DNA of 64,000 nt from an uncultured Pseudomonadales bacterium (GCA_958296165.1 OY282447.1:2294001-2358000); one strand, 5' to 3'; shown: positions 49,901 through 60,978, counted from the stretch's first letter. Notes: generated by a model from the sequence alone, not told the origin. Numbers and translations are program-made.

Positions 49901-52900
49901 TCGCCTCGCTTCAATGAGGCCCCCGCGAAACGCGGGGGAAATCCCGCACTCGAACTCGCGGAACCCGACCGATCCGCCAGCTTCAATGAGGCCCCCGCGA
50001 AACGCGGGGGAAATCTCGCCAAGGAAGTCGCCAAGTTCATCGACGACATAACCGCTTCAATGAGGCCCCCGCGAAACGCGGGGGAAATCAAGGCATGCAC
50101 AAGATCGAGGGGCAGCTCGATCAGATGCTTCAATGAGGCCCCCGCGAAACGCGGGGGAAATCAGGAGGAAAAAGAGGCCAAGGAGCGGGCGGAAAGGGGC
50201 TTCAATGAGGCCCCCGCGAAACGCGGGGGAAATCGGCCCCCCTCAAATCCTCACGAAGATGCGCACACTAACGCTTCAATGAGGCCCCCGCGAAACGCGG
50301 GGGAAATCCGGCGCCACGTCCCGCCGCGCCAAGGACGAAGTCGAGCTTCAATGAGGCCCCCGCGAAACGCGGGGGAAATCCATCTTCGTCAGGAAATCCT
50401 TTCCGTAGACAAGACGGGCTTCAATGAGGCCCCCGCGAAACGCGGGGGAAATCCCACGGGGCTGAACGAAGCGGCCGTTTCGCACTACGAGCTTCAATGA
50501 GGCCCCCGCGAAACGCGGGGGAAATCGGACGGCTTCGCCGGACTGCTGTTCCGCGACGACGCGGCTTCAATGAGGCCCCCGCGAAACGCGGGGGAAATCT
50601 CGAGCACCACATCGGAGGCGCGATCTTCCTTGACGGGCTTCAATGAGGCCCCCGCGAAACGCGGGGGAAATCGGTTCAGGCTCCTCGAAATAAAAGTCCA
50701 CCACTTGCGCTTCAATGAGGCCCCCGCGAAACGCGGGGGAAATCGGCGGAAGGTCCGCCAGCAACTGCTGCGCCTTGTCGCTTCAATGAGGCCCCCGCGA
50801 AACGCGGGGGAAATCAACGTCAAGGTCCGCATTTGGATGAGGGACATCGTGGTGCTTCAATGAGGCCCCCGCGAAACGCGGGGGAAATCGCAGACGCGCG
50901 AACTCAACGCTGGCCGAACGCCGTCGCTTCAATGAGGCCCCCGCGAAACGCGGGGGAAATCGAGTACCAGGTTGATCGCGACAACTACGAGAGGCCCGGG
51001 CTTCAATGAGGCCCCCGCGAAACGCGGGGGAAATCCGCAGGCAAAAACCAACAGCGCCCGGAGCAGCGAAACGCTTCAATGAGGCCCCCGCGAAACGCGG
51101 GGGAAATCGAGCACCGGTTTTGGTCACCTTATGCGCCCTATAATGCTTCAATGAGGCCCCCGCGAAACGCGGGGGAAATCCGCCGCTGACGGGTTCCACC
51201 GCGTCCTGGTCGTAGATGCTTCAATGAGGCCCCCGCGAAACGCGGGGGAAATCATCTTCCTCGATCGGCCGGGCGTCAAGTCGACCATCGGGCTTCAATG
51301 AGGCCCCCGCGAAACGCGGGGGAAATCACCACGACGGCACTTTCACGTTGCCGGAAGATGTCCAGCTTCAATGAGGCCCCCGCGAAACGCGGGGGAAATC
51401 GGTTGCGATAGCAGGCTACGACGGGGAAATGATCGCGCTTCAATGAGGCCCCCGCGAAACGCGGGGGAAATCGGTATTTCTTTCCACCACGCCCATTACC
51501 GTTTCGTCGCTTCAATGAGGCCCCCGCGAAACGCGGGGGAAATCCTGAGCGCCGCCGAGAAGGCGGAACTCGCTGCGGCTGCTTCAATGAGGCCCCCGCG
51601 AAACGCGGGGGAAATCAACCAGCCGGTAGCCGCACATGGCCGTTGTCGCTGAGCTTCAATGAGGCCCCCGCGAAACGCGGGGGAAATCGGCGCTATCGCA
51701 GTCCGGTGGCGCGACGGCTCGCAGAGCTTCAATGAGGCCCCCGCGAAACGCGGGGGAAATCGGGCGGCATCGCCACGATCTCGGTGAACATCAGCTGGCT
51801 TCAATGAGGCCCCCGCGAAACGCGGGGGAAATCCAAGAGGACCAAGGACTTCTTCTCGCAGCACGTCCAGCTTCAATGAGGCCCCCGCGAAACGCGGGGG
51901 AAATCAACGAAGGAAATAGAGTTTCCGTTTTGGGTTCCAGAGCTTCAATGAGGCCCCCGCGAAACGCGGGGGAAATCCACGGCGTCCAGCCGTTCCTTCG
52001 GCACGTCGATGTCGCTTCAATGAGGCCCCCGCGAAACGCGGGGGAAATCGTCGCTTCCGTTCCTTTCTGCAATTTGCCTGACTTGCTTCAATGAGGCCCC
52101 CGCGAAACGCGGGGGAAATCCCGAGAATGTCGCTCGACATTCTTAACATCCTCTTGCTTCAATGAGGCCCCCGCGAAACGCGGGGGAAATCATTCCGGCG
52201 GAAGTCGAGTGTAGAGTCCAGATAAGCGCTTCAATGAGGCCCCCGCGAAACGCGGGGGAAATCGCGGAGCTCGCGCAGACGGTGCAGGCCGAGGTGATGG
52301 CTTCAATGAGGCCCCCGCGAAACGCGGGGGAAATCACCGATATGGCAGTAGCAGCGGTAGTCACCGATTTAGCTGCTTCAATGAGGCCCCCGCGAAACGC
52401 GGGGGAAATCTCGAAAGATGACGTGCGGGCTGTAACTACGGAAATTGCGCTTCAATGAGGCCCCCGCGAAACGCGGGGGAAATCTGGTGTACGCCTTCAT
52501 TATGGCCACAAGCGCGAACATCGCTTCAATGAGGCCCCCGCGAAACGCGGGGGAAATCCGGACGGCTTCCTCGAATCTCCCGTCGTCGTCCTCGTCGCTT
52601 CAATGAGGCCCCCGCGAAACGCGGGGGAAATCCGTCCAGGTCGTCGACATCAAGAACGACGGCGAGGATGCTTCAATGAGGCCCCCGCGAAACGCGGGGG
52701 AAATCGCGGACGCCGCGCTCGAGACCGAGGCGCGGCCGGCGCTTCAATGAGGCCCCCGCGAAACGCGGGGGAAATCGTTCCGCCGCCACTCCGCCTCCCA
52801 AGCCCCAAGCTCGCTTCAATGAGGCCCCCGCGAAACGCGGGGGAAATCGCGCGGATGGGCTGCTGACCGGAACCAACCTCGCCGAGCTTCAATGAGGCCC

Positions 52901-55900
52901 CCGCGAAACGCGGGGGAAATCGCCGTGGCCGCGTTCGACTTCGGCGTGCCGGCGAAGCTTCAATGAGGCCCCCGCGAAACGCGGGGGAAATCCGACGTTG
53001 GCCGTTGGACTGGCGGGTGGTCAGAAGCGCTTCAATGAGGCCCCCGCGAAACGCGGGGGAAATCTGTCGATGATCTCCGGGTTGGTCGCCGTGACGGAGG
53101 CGGCTTCAATGAGGCCCCCGCGAAACGCGGGGGAAATCTCGCCTTCGCCGTCAACCTTGCGATCGCGCCGTTCAGGCTTCAATGAGGCCCCCGCGAAACG
53201 CGGGGGAAATCACCTGCCGACCGCGCTCTCCGATCTACGCTCGCGCGCGCTTCAATGAGGCCCCCGCGAAACGCGGGGGAAATCGGAGCTACCGGGCGCT
53301 TCCTCGCTGCGCGATGGCTAGCTTCAATGAGGCCCCCGCGAAACGCGGGGGAAATCCGGACGCGGGCCGCGGCGCGCCGCAGCGACATCAGGCTTCAATG
53401 AGGCCCCCGCGAAACGCGGGGGAAATCCCAGTGCGCCAGCCCAGGCGTGGCGCACGTATTCGGCGCTTCAATGAGGCCCCCGCGAAACGCGGGGGAAATC
53501 GAGTGAAGTGACGAACGAAGAAATGCGGGTCTTTCTGGCTTCAATGAGGCCCCCGCGAAACGCGGGGGAAATCACGCTTAGGAAGTGTCTCAAAGAGGTT
53601 GAGGAGAACAGGCTTCAATGAGGCCCCCGCGAAACGCGGGGGAAATCTCTTGTAGAGAAACGATGTCATTTCCATCAGCATTGCTTCAATGAGGCCCCCG
53701 CGAAACGCGGGGGAAATCCCGCCAAAGGAAGGCACTCAAGCCACCGTCATAGTGAGCTTCAATGAGGCCCCCGCGAAACGCGGGGGAAATCAGCGCCTTC
53801 TGGAGTTCCTTGTCGAAGAAACTTAGCGGCTTCAATGAGGCCCCCGCGAAACGCGGGGGAAATCTGGCTGCAGGGGCAAGGCGCCTCGAAGATTAACGTC
53901 TTGCTTCAATGAGGCCCCCGCGAAACGCGGGGGAAATCGGCGTTCCGCCAGCCAGCAGCCGTCCGTTTCTGCTCTGGCTTCAATGAGGCCCCCGCGAAAC
54001 GCGGGGGAAATCGGCGGATGCGGGCGGCAAGAACAAGCCGATGTTCCCGGCTTCAATGAGGCCCCCGCGAAACGCGGGGGAAATCGCACTGCGAAGGCAG
54101 CGTGTGGGGCAGCGCCAACCAGCTTCAATGAGGCCCCCGCGAAACGCGGGGGAAATCATCAACGAAGACCCTGAACTGGTCCCCGATGCCTATGCTTCAA
54201 TGAGGCCCCCGCGAAACGCGGGGGAAATCCGGCGACAACCAGCGCCCGCGATTCGAGCACGAGGAGCTTCAATGAGGCCCCCGCGAAACGCGGGGGAAAT
54301 CCTTCCTCACGGTAGGCGGTCCACATCAGGCCGCTCGCGCTTCAATGAGGCCCCCGCGAAACGCGGGGGAAATCTTTCCTGCTTGCGCCACGCGGAAGTT
54401 CGCAAAATCTTGCTTCAATGAGGCCCCCGCGAAACGCGGGGGAAATCGGACGAAGAAGTGCGCTTGGCAGCCGCCTTTGAGCAGCTTCAATGAGGCCCCC
54501 GCGAAACGCGGGGGAAATCGCAGGACTACATCGGCGTGGGGTCGCTTGGCGAAATAGCTTCAATGAGGCCCCCGCGAAACGCGGGGGAAATCATCAACGA
54601 AGACCCTGAACTGGTCCCCGATGCCTATGCTTCAATGAGGCCCCCGCGAAACGCGGGGGAAATCCGACCAGCGAGTGCTGCAGGCACTCATGGCGCAACT
54701 GGCTTCAATGAGGCCCCCGCGAAACGCGGGGGAAATCGCGACGTAGCCGCCTGTGTGTTCGCTCATTGTTCGGGCTTCAATGAGGCCCCCGCGAAACGCG
54801 GGGGAAATCCGCCTGGCGGCGACGTGCTGGCGACGTGGCGGACCGGGCTTCAATGAGGCCCCCGCGAAACGCGGGGGAAATCGGTCAAAAGCCATCATAC
54901 CGCTTCTGGCTTTTGACCGCTTCAATGAGGCCCCCGCGAAACGCGGGGGAAATCGCAGGGATAGGCTATGCGCCGACTCTTGAGCAAGTGAATGCTTCAA
55001 TGAGGCCCCCGCGAAACGCGGGGGAAATCAACGCGACGGCTGGATCGCTGGTGCGGATGAACGGCGAGCTTCAATGAGGCCCCCGCGAAACGCGGGGGAA
55101 ATCGAGAACGCCTAAGCAGTCTCGCTCTCTGTTCATTCCGCTTCAATGAGGCCCCCGCGAAACGCGGGGGAAATCAATCGGCGGATGCGCTGGTGTAGAT
55201 AGCAACTTCATCGCTTCAATGAGGCCCCCGCGAAACGCGGGGGAAATCGATTCTGGCCCAATTCCTTCGAGGACCCGGAGCCTGCTTCAATGAGGCCCCC
55301 GCGAAACGCGGGGGAAATCATGTACAGGGAACTGGAGGCGGAGTTTCTGGGCGTGCTTCAATGAGGCCCCCGCGAAACGCGGGGGAAATCCTAGGGCTGG
55401 TCGAGGCGTGGTGGCGGCGCGGCCGGGCTTCAATGAGGCCCCCGCGAAACGCGGGGGAAATCCTCAACTGCTTCTGCCCGACCACCAGCCCCAGGTTGGC
55501 GCTTCAATGAGGCCCCCGCGAAACGCGGGGGAAATCGGCGCTCGCCCGCAAGCGCTTCGAGGACGATCTGACGGCTTCAATGAGGCCCCCGCGAAACGCG
55601 GGGGAAATCACTGGGGCCGCTACGCCATCCTGCGCGACACCGTGATGCTTCAATGAGGCCCCCGCGAAACGCGGGGGAAATCCCGCCTCCGATATTCGGC
55701 TGCGCGGAGGTCGTCCACGCTTCAATGAGGCCCCCGCGAAACGCGGGGGAAATCCAGCGGCGCAAGCGTTCTGTTTGCCCGGACGTACAGCGCTTCAATG
55801 AGGCCCCCGCGAAACGCGGGGGAAATCACGAGCAAGGCGGAAGGCAGCACGTTTGCTGTCTCCAGCTTCAATGAGGCCCCCGCGAAACGCGGGGGAAATC

Positions 55901-56335
55901 CGCTTAGTCGCGACGGCTTGCGCGTTGGAACCATCTTGCTTCAATGAGGCCCCCGCGAAACGCGGGGGAAATCACAGACATGCTAGACAGCTACCAGCTG
56001 CCCGAAGGCGCTTCAATGAGGCCCCCGCGAAACGCGGGGGAAATCGCGATAAGACAGTTGGCCATGTCCGCCCACCTCAATGCTTCAATGAGGCCCCCGC
56101 GAAACGCGGGGGAAATCATGGCGGCAGAGCCGACGATGCTGGCGCCATCCAGGCTTCAATGAGGCCCCCGCGAAACGCGGGGGAAATCGTGCGTCGTTGA
56201 GCAAGTGGTTGGCCGACGCCTTCCGGCTTCAATGAGGCCCCCGCGAAACGCGGGGGAAATCCACGTAGACATCGAAACGTACAGCGGGCAGGACGTCAGG
56301 CTTCAATGAGGCCCCCGCGAAACGCGGGGGAAATC

Positions 56336-56539
56336 GCCGCCTTCGGCATCGTCCGCCGGAAGCGGCTTGCTGACGCACGATGCGAGCACTCGCCAACGTA
56401 GCACTGATACGACTTAGGAACAACCGTTTGGCGGCTGTCGCGATGCGTCTTAACCTATTGATTTCTTAAAGAACGGCCCCGACGCGAGGGCTCCTCGGGC
56501 ATCTTGTCCCCAAAGCAGCACTCGCCGACTGGCGGCAGC
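56336..56539 (-). promoter_or_regulatory. Probable CRISPR leader
   Basis: 204 bp between the cas2 stop and the first repeat. It contains the most AT-rich stretch of the vicinity (tttaagaaatcaataggtta on the minus strand, near 56451-56470). Position beside cas2 and undecayed repeats at this end support leader function. No gene fits here. Confidence 0.7.
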
Positions 56540-56833
56540 CTAGAAAATAACAGGTTCGCGCTCCGGAGGTGTATAGGGTCGTTTGCCCAGCGAGACGATG
56601 CGCGGTTCCACTCTGTCGGCAGGGCCAACGTCGATGATGACCACATGGTCCTCGTCGTGATGGATGAGGCCGTCTACATCGGCGATCAGTTCTGCATGCC
56701 GAAGGCGGGTTAGGCGGCATTGGAAGACGGAAAGCTGAACCCACTCGCCGTAGCCATGCATGGTCTTGAAGATGGAGCGCCAACGCTTAGCGTCTGAGAT
56801 GTCGTAGACCACGAAATAGAGCCTTTCGTCCAT
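56540..56833 (-). CDS. cas2: CRISPR-associated endonuclease Cas2
   Basis: 97 residues from the ATG at 56833. MDERLYFVVYDISDAKRWRS is the standard N-terminal strand with the conserved Asp, followed by GEWVQLSVFQCRLT. Cas2 bridges Cas1 dimers in spacer integration. A TTG at 56845 would add four residues. It lies 23 bp after the cas4-cas1 fusion and directly before the leader. Confidence 0.94.
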   Translation of the reverse strand: MDERLYFVVYDISDAKRWRSIFKTMHGYGEWVQLSVFQCRLTRLRHAELIADVDGLIHHDEDHVVIIDVGPADRVEPRIVSLGKRPYTPPEREPVIF

Positions 56834-56856
56834 GGGTCGCGCCAAGGCGATTGCTC

Positions 56857-58617
56857 TCAGCGGGTGATGAAATTTGGGTAGTGCTGCGTCTCGCCCAGCA
56901 GATGGCGACCGAGAAGGCGCGCCTGAATCTCTAGCAGCCGCCGGTACTCCACGCGATAGCCGAAGAGAGGGTGCGTCACCTCTTGGCTTAGGCGTCGCTC
57001 GAATGTGGCTATGAATCTCTTGCGGCCGGTTTCGGAGAGATTCACGCCAGCGGGCGTCTGAATGAAGTCCGTGGGTCTGACCTCGCCGTTATTGATGGCC
57101 ATTACGACGACCGAATCTACGATCAGCGGACGAAACGGCTCCATCATGTCCAGCGCAAGCGCAGGCCGTCCGTACCGTGGCTGGTGGTAGAAGCCGCGGT
57201 ACGGATCGAAGCCGACGGCCGAGAGCACCGTGACGAAGGTTCGAGTGAGCATCGCATAGCCGAACGACAACATGGCGTTCACCGGGTCCGTTGGCGGTCG
57301 GCGGTTGCGGTTCTTCATCTCGAAGCGCATCTGGTCGTCTTCGCCGCCACGCAACATCCCCGGCAAGTGCTGGAAGTAGATTGCCGCGGCAGCGCCCTCC
57401 ACACCGAGCAATGTGTCCGTGTCTCGCGTGCGTCCTGCACGATCCGCCAACCGCTTGAGATCGGTTAGGGCCATGCTTAGGTCGTCATCGGATCTCCAGT
57501 TTCTGCGCAACATTGTTCGGCAGTTGCGTATCTTGGCTTGTACCCAGCCGCCAGCAAGCCGCTGGCAAACATTGGCATCAAAGGAACCGCCGTACTGTGC
57601 GGTGCGCAGTTCCACGTTGGCGTGGCCGGATCCGATCGTGTGGCCTAGAAACCAGCCGCCATAGGACTGCCAAGTCACCGGGATGTTGCGTCGCATAAGC
57701 TCGTGCAACGTGGGTGTGGTCACGTAGACGTTGCCCATCAGTACAAGCTGCGACGTGTCGGCGAGGCGGGCATACGTTGGTGCCGAATCATCGCCCTTGG
57801 TGATCGCCAGCCGGTCGCCCTGCTTGGCGACCTTGCTCCGATAGGCTTGTACGTACACGGGCAAAGCGCGAGTGTGATGCACGCTGAGCGGACGCACTTC
57901 AGCGGCGTTGGTGCGCAGCCAATTGGTCTCGTCCGGCAAGCAGATGCCAACCAACGAGCAGCGCGGGCACTTGGGGCTGTCCTCCAACGGTGCGGGGATC
58001 TGGCCGCTGTCGGCAAGGTTGCGCAAACCGCGCAGCGAGTCGAGCGTTAGCGTGCGAAGTTCCTCGTCGAACGGCACGCGAACGCGCTCCTTCGATCCGG
58101 CGAAGTAGAGGACGCCCGCCGAGCACTTGTAGCCATGCTCTTCAAGCAACAGCCCTTGCGCACATATCTGCACGCGCTCTGGGTCGTAGGCGTGACGAGG
58201 AACATGCGGGCGCTTGCCGCGCTTGTAGTCCACAGGGACGACTTCGCCTTCTTCGCCCTCCACCAAGTCGATCTTGGCGACGAGGTTCAGCTTGGGCGAA
58301 GAGAGCTCCACGGACCTGGCCGGTTTCATCGCGTCGAAGTCCGCGTCCGGTGGTGGTAGCGATCCGCCTTGCTTGTCGACCCGCCGATGAATGTGTCGCC
58401 CTTGGACCGTGTCCGAAGAATCCTCGAACTCCTTCTGCACCCACTCGAGATAGGCGAGGCGCGGACAATAGACGTACTCGTTGAGCATCCGAGCCGGAAT
58501 GAGTGGCGCGTCCTTTTCGTGGCGGCCAGCGCGGCGCGGCTGGCCGGGCTGTTGCGGTTCGGGCGGCTTAGCCGGCGCGAAGAGGTCGTATTCCTTTGGT
58601 TGTGCGCTGTCGCTCAC
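56857..58617 (-). CDS. Cas4-Cas1 fusion protein
   Basis: 586 residues combining Cas4 (residues about 40-235) with Cas1 (about 245-586). Cas4: LNEYVYCPRLAYLEW with an N-terminal Cys, PVDYKRGKRP, and the C-terminal iron-sulfur Cys cluster in KCPRCSLVGIC. Cas1: VTWQSYGGWFLG, GVEGAAAAIYFQHLP (catalytic Glu), and DMMEPFRPLIVDS. This fusion is typical of I-G/I-U loci; Cas4 helps choose PAM-containing spacers. GTG start at 58617. Confidence 0.95.
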   Translation of the reverse strand: MSDSAQPKEYDLFAPAKPPEPQQPGQPRRAGRHEKDAPLIPARMLNEYVYCPRLAYLEWVQKEFEDSSDTVQGRHIHRRVDKQGGSLPPPDADFDAMKPARSVELSSPKLNLVAKIDLVEGEEGEVVPVDYKRGKRPHVPRHAYDPERVQICAQGLLLEEHGYKCSAGVLYFAGSKERVRVPFDEELRTLTLDSLRGLRNLADSGQIPAPLEDSPKCPRCSLVGICLPDETNWLRTNAAEVRPLSVHHTRALPVYVQAYRSKVAKQGDRLAITKGDDSAPTYARLADTSQLVLMGNVYVTTPTLHELMRRNIPVTWQSYGGWFLGHTIGSGHANVELRTAQYGGSFDANVCQRLAGGWVQAKIRNCRTMLRRNWRSDDDLSMALTDLKRLADRAGRTRDTDTLLGVEGAAAAIYFQHLPGMLRGGEDDQMRFEMKNRNRRPPTDPVNAMLSFGYAMLTRTFVTVLSAVGFDPYRGFYHQPRYGRPALALDMMEPFRPLIVDSVVVMAINNGEVRPTDFIQTPAGVNLSETGRKRFIATFERRLSQEVTHPLFGYRVEYRRLLEIQARLLGRHLLGETQHYPNFITR

Positions 58618-58802
58618 GGAAAGGCCTTGAAGCGGCTCATGACGTCAGCGTGTGGCGTGTCGCAATTGCACGGTTTCGCCCTAATTCGTGGGGCGTTGCA
58701 CAGCGCCAGAACATCAGATTGGCGGCTTGATCGCCGGGCAGTGGCCGTGCGGTAAGCAACCGTGTGCGAAGGACCCATCAATAGGTGTACCAACCAGCCA
58801 CT
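58618..58802. other. 185-bp non-coding gap between the CARF gene and cas4-cas1
   Basis: No open frame, no repeat-like element and no clear promoter was seen; it may hold a promoter for the adaptation genes. Confidence 0.5.
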
Positions 58803-59873
58803 TCACTCTCGCAGGACCGTGTTCGCGAGGTAGTCCCTGACCAGTCCCGTTTGAGCATCACCGCGGGCGGTGGTCTCTACGCGTAGCGGCAGTGTAGCGT
58901 CGCCCATGCGGTACCGGATGCCGATAGTGCCCGTGGGAGCGTTGAGCACCTTGACCGCGTTACCTGCAGAGGCCGCTTGGTCGAAGCACACCCGGCACAC
59001 GCAATCGACTTCGCAAAGCCGCTTCACGAACGCCCGCGATCCCCGTGGGCGGTGATGCGCCACTTCGGAGAGCCCGTCCTTGCGGCTGGGCGGCAGTGGC
59101 GCCGCAAGTGGCCAAACGGCCCGAGGGCCTACCGCGCCAGCGGCGCGAAAGAGCAGTTCACCTGCCGCGTTCAGATAGGAATAACCGTCCTCGGCATCTT
59201 CGACGAGCGGTTGGAGTGCGGGATCGGCTTTCAATCGACTTGCCACCTCCGCGCTCGAACGTGGCTCGTCGTCGATCCATTCGAAGAACTGCTGGCGTTG
59301 CAGCACCCAATCCGCATCCCAAGTCAACGGCAAACGAGGCAGGCGGACGACTTCCCGAAACCGCTCGTGGATGTAGATCACTTCAACCTCAAGCAGGGCA
59401 CCTAAGAGATTGAGGAAGGCGATCTCGGCCTTGAAGCCGCCGGTAGCGCAGAATACGGGATCAAGCGATGCGTCCCGAGCATGGTTCACAGCTGCGATCG
59501 CTTCATGCACCAAGACCTTCAACCCTTTCTGAGAGAAGCTAGCGCCAGCGTATCCCAGCGCGGTCAGAGGGCGTGCCTCGACGCGGCGACACGCTACGAC
59601 ATCGGTGTAGAAGCGGCATAGTCGTTCCGAACAGAAGCGTCCTTCGGGCGTGTCGGAGTGCAGCAGCCGCACGCTATCAGCGGCATGAACCTTGATGCTC
59701 CGCAGCGTATTGGTCTCGGCGCTTGCCAAGATCGGGTCTGCCACCTCCAACCATTGATCTACTTCGCTTGCATCCGGCAGTGCATCACCTACATGCACAT
59801 TCCATTGCCATGGACGGCTATCGCGGTTGGTGAGCAAGGATGTTCCAACGGTAGTGATGAGCAGACGTGCCAC
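58803..59873 (-). CDS. CARF-domain effector (cyclic oligoadenylate sensor) with winged-helix-like and unassigned C-terminal domains
   Basis: 356 residues. The N-terminal CARF domain is shown by ITTVGTSLLTN and CATGGFKAEIAFLNLLGALL then VEVIYIHERF, the TIGR02619/APE2256-type pattern. A region near 205-262 (DDEPRSSAEVASRLKAD... GYSYLNAAGELLF) resembles a winged helix. The last ~90 residues (SRAFVKRLCEVDCVCRV, then IGIRYRMGDATLPLRVETT) contain no R-X4-6-H HEPN motif and look more like a RelE-type toxin fold, as in Cami1-type CARF-RelE proteins, but I cannot confirm this. GTG start with AGGAAG upstream. Expected to be activated by Cas10-made cyclic oligoadenylate. Confidence 0.7.
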   Translation of the reverse strand: MARLLITTVGTSLLTNRDSRPWQWNVHVGDALPDASEVDQWLEVADPILASAETNTLRSIKVHAADSVRLLHSDTPEGRFCSERLCRFYTDVVACRRVEARPLTALGYAGASFSQKGLKVLVHEAIAAVNHARDASLDPVFCATGGFKAEIAFLNLLGALLEVEVIYIHERFREVVRLPRLPLTWDADWVLQRQQFFEWIDDEPRSSAEVASRLKADPALQPLVEDAEDGYSYLNAAGELLFRAAGAVGPRAVWPLAAPLPPSRKDGLSEVAHHRPRGSRAFVKRLCEVDCVCRVCFDQAASAGNAVKVLNAPTGTIGIRYRMGDATLPLRVETTARGDAQTGLVRDYLANTVLRE

Positions 59874-59886
59874 GGCGAGTTCTTCC

Positions 59887-60978
59887 TTACGTCGTTGGTT
59901 TCAGGGGTACCTGCGAACGGGTCTGGAACCACCTATACGTGGGGTACTGAATCGGACATCTCGGATCCTTAGTCGTGTATATCAGCATGGCACGCAACTC
60001 TCGCATGGTTTGGTCGGTGCGTTTGCAGTACTGCGCCGTGCGACGCAACAATTCCCCGTTGAGGCGCTCCCCTTCCCACATCTCGGTGGCGTCATTGCCA
60101 CGGTACCGGGTGGTGGGATCGGTTTGTAGTTTCAGCTTCGTGACGCGAAGGCGAACGGAGCCGGCACCGTGTGGCTTGGCACCGCCCAGTTTATGCCGTA
60201 GCGGTCCTTGCAGCGTGACGCTCTCTTGGTCCGCGCTGCGGCCGAGCGCGGCGGGAGTGAGCGTCACCGTTGCCTGCTCTTCGAGCACTAGGCAGTAGAG
60301 CAGCAGGTCAAGTTCGGCGTCACGCAGGTTCGTGAAATCCACAGTGAAGCTGAAACGGGTTCCAGATGGCGCTGGTCGCACCGTGGCGGTCTGCTTGATG
60401 GCGGCGGGCGGGACAAGGTTCTTCGCGTTAACGTGGTGGTGGTAGAACTTGCGCCGGTCGTTGCTGGGATAGAATGCTTGGTGCTTGGGTTTGGGTTGGC
60501 CGACGGCTACTTCGTACTGCTCCCACTGACTTGGCGGCGGATGAGGTTCGGCGAGTTCGGCGTCGCCGAAGCGAACTAGGCCTGCGAAGACTTTGCCACC
60601 GTCTAGGTAGCCGAACATCCGCGCCGCGATGTCAAGCGCACCGTCCAGCGCGCGCGCCTCTGCAAGCCGATGTGGCTCGTCAACATGTACTCCGCCAAAC
60701 GGCACGGCGGCATTGCCGACGATCTCCGCCAAGGAACGGATGACGCCCTTGAGCGAGGTGGCAGGAATGTACGGCTGACCACTGCGCGCATGGCGAACGA
60801 AACGTGCGGGTGTACCGCCGTCGCCGATGAACACTGGCGTCAAGGCTTCGAATTCGCACCACAGGCGGCCGGAGAGCCCACTCAGACGGTGGTGATACTC
60901 CGGCGCATCGTGATGCACGGCGCGGTCGCTGACGCGTACCCACCGGTACGGGTTCCAGAAGTGGTTGCGCTCAGGCAT
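59887..60978 (-). CDS. Type III CRISPR RAMP protein, TIGR03986-like
   Basis: 363 residues. A RAMP fold is suggested by LTPVFIGDGG, YIPATSLKGVIRSLAEIVGN (the SLKGxxRS motif) and a late glycine-rich loop GGAKPHGAGSVRLRVTKL. Long proteins with these features in Csx19-containing type III loci are the TIGR03986 family. It overlaps the preceding gene by 8 bases and likely forms part of the crRNA-binding backbone. Confidence 0.75.
   Translation of the reverse strand: MPERNHFWNPYRWVRVSDRAVHHDAPEYHHRLSGLSGRLWCEFEALTPVFIGDGGTPARFVRHARSGQPYIPATSLKGVIRSLAEIVGNAAVPFGGVHVDEPHRLAEARALDGALDIAARMFGYLDGGKVFAGLVRFGDAELAEPHPPPSQWEQYEVAVGQPKPKHQAFYPSNDRRKFYHHHVNAKNLVPPAAIKQTATVRPAPSGTRFSFTVDFTNLRDAELDLLLYCLVLEEQATVTLTPAALGRSADQESVTLQGPLRHKLGGAKPHGAGSVRLRVTKLKLQTDPTTRYRGNDATEMWEGERLNGELLRRTAQYCKRTDQTMRELRAMLIYTTKDPRCPIQYPTYRWFQTRSQVPLKPTT

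Larger units (their letters stand above)
46188..56335 (-). CRISPR. CRISPR array, 140 repeat units by hand count, about 139 spacers
   Basis: Units of 36 bp (plus-strand form starts gcttcaatgagg, then cccccgcg-aaa-cgcggggg, ends gaaatc) separated by spacers of mostly 34-38 bp, period about 72. Read on the minus strand each repeat ends in CATTGAAGC, giving an 8-nt crRNA handle of the AUUGAAAC type, so I assign minus-strand transcription. Repeat decay at the left end (variant units at 46188, 46258, 46330, 46485, truncated unit at 46832) and the cas2-proximal AT-rich segment agree. A spacer is repeated exactly at 54158-54193 and 54593-54628. The inner stem is an 8-bp palindrome with loop AAA. Confidence 0.98.

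Noticed and set aside
46512-56200. Many overlapping open frames of 60-230 codons on both strands inside the array
   Set aside because: They repeat peptides such as RPPRNAGEI, NEAPAKRGGN and FPPRFAGASL because the 36-bp repeat is open in several frames. They are translations of the array, not genes.
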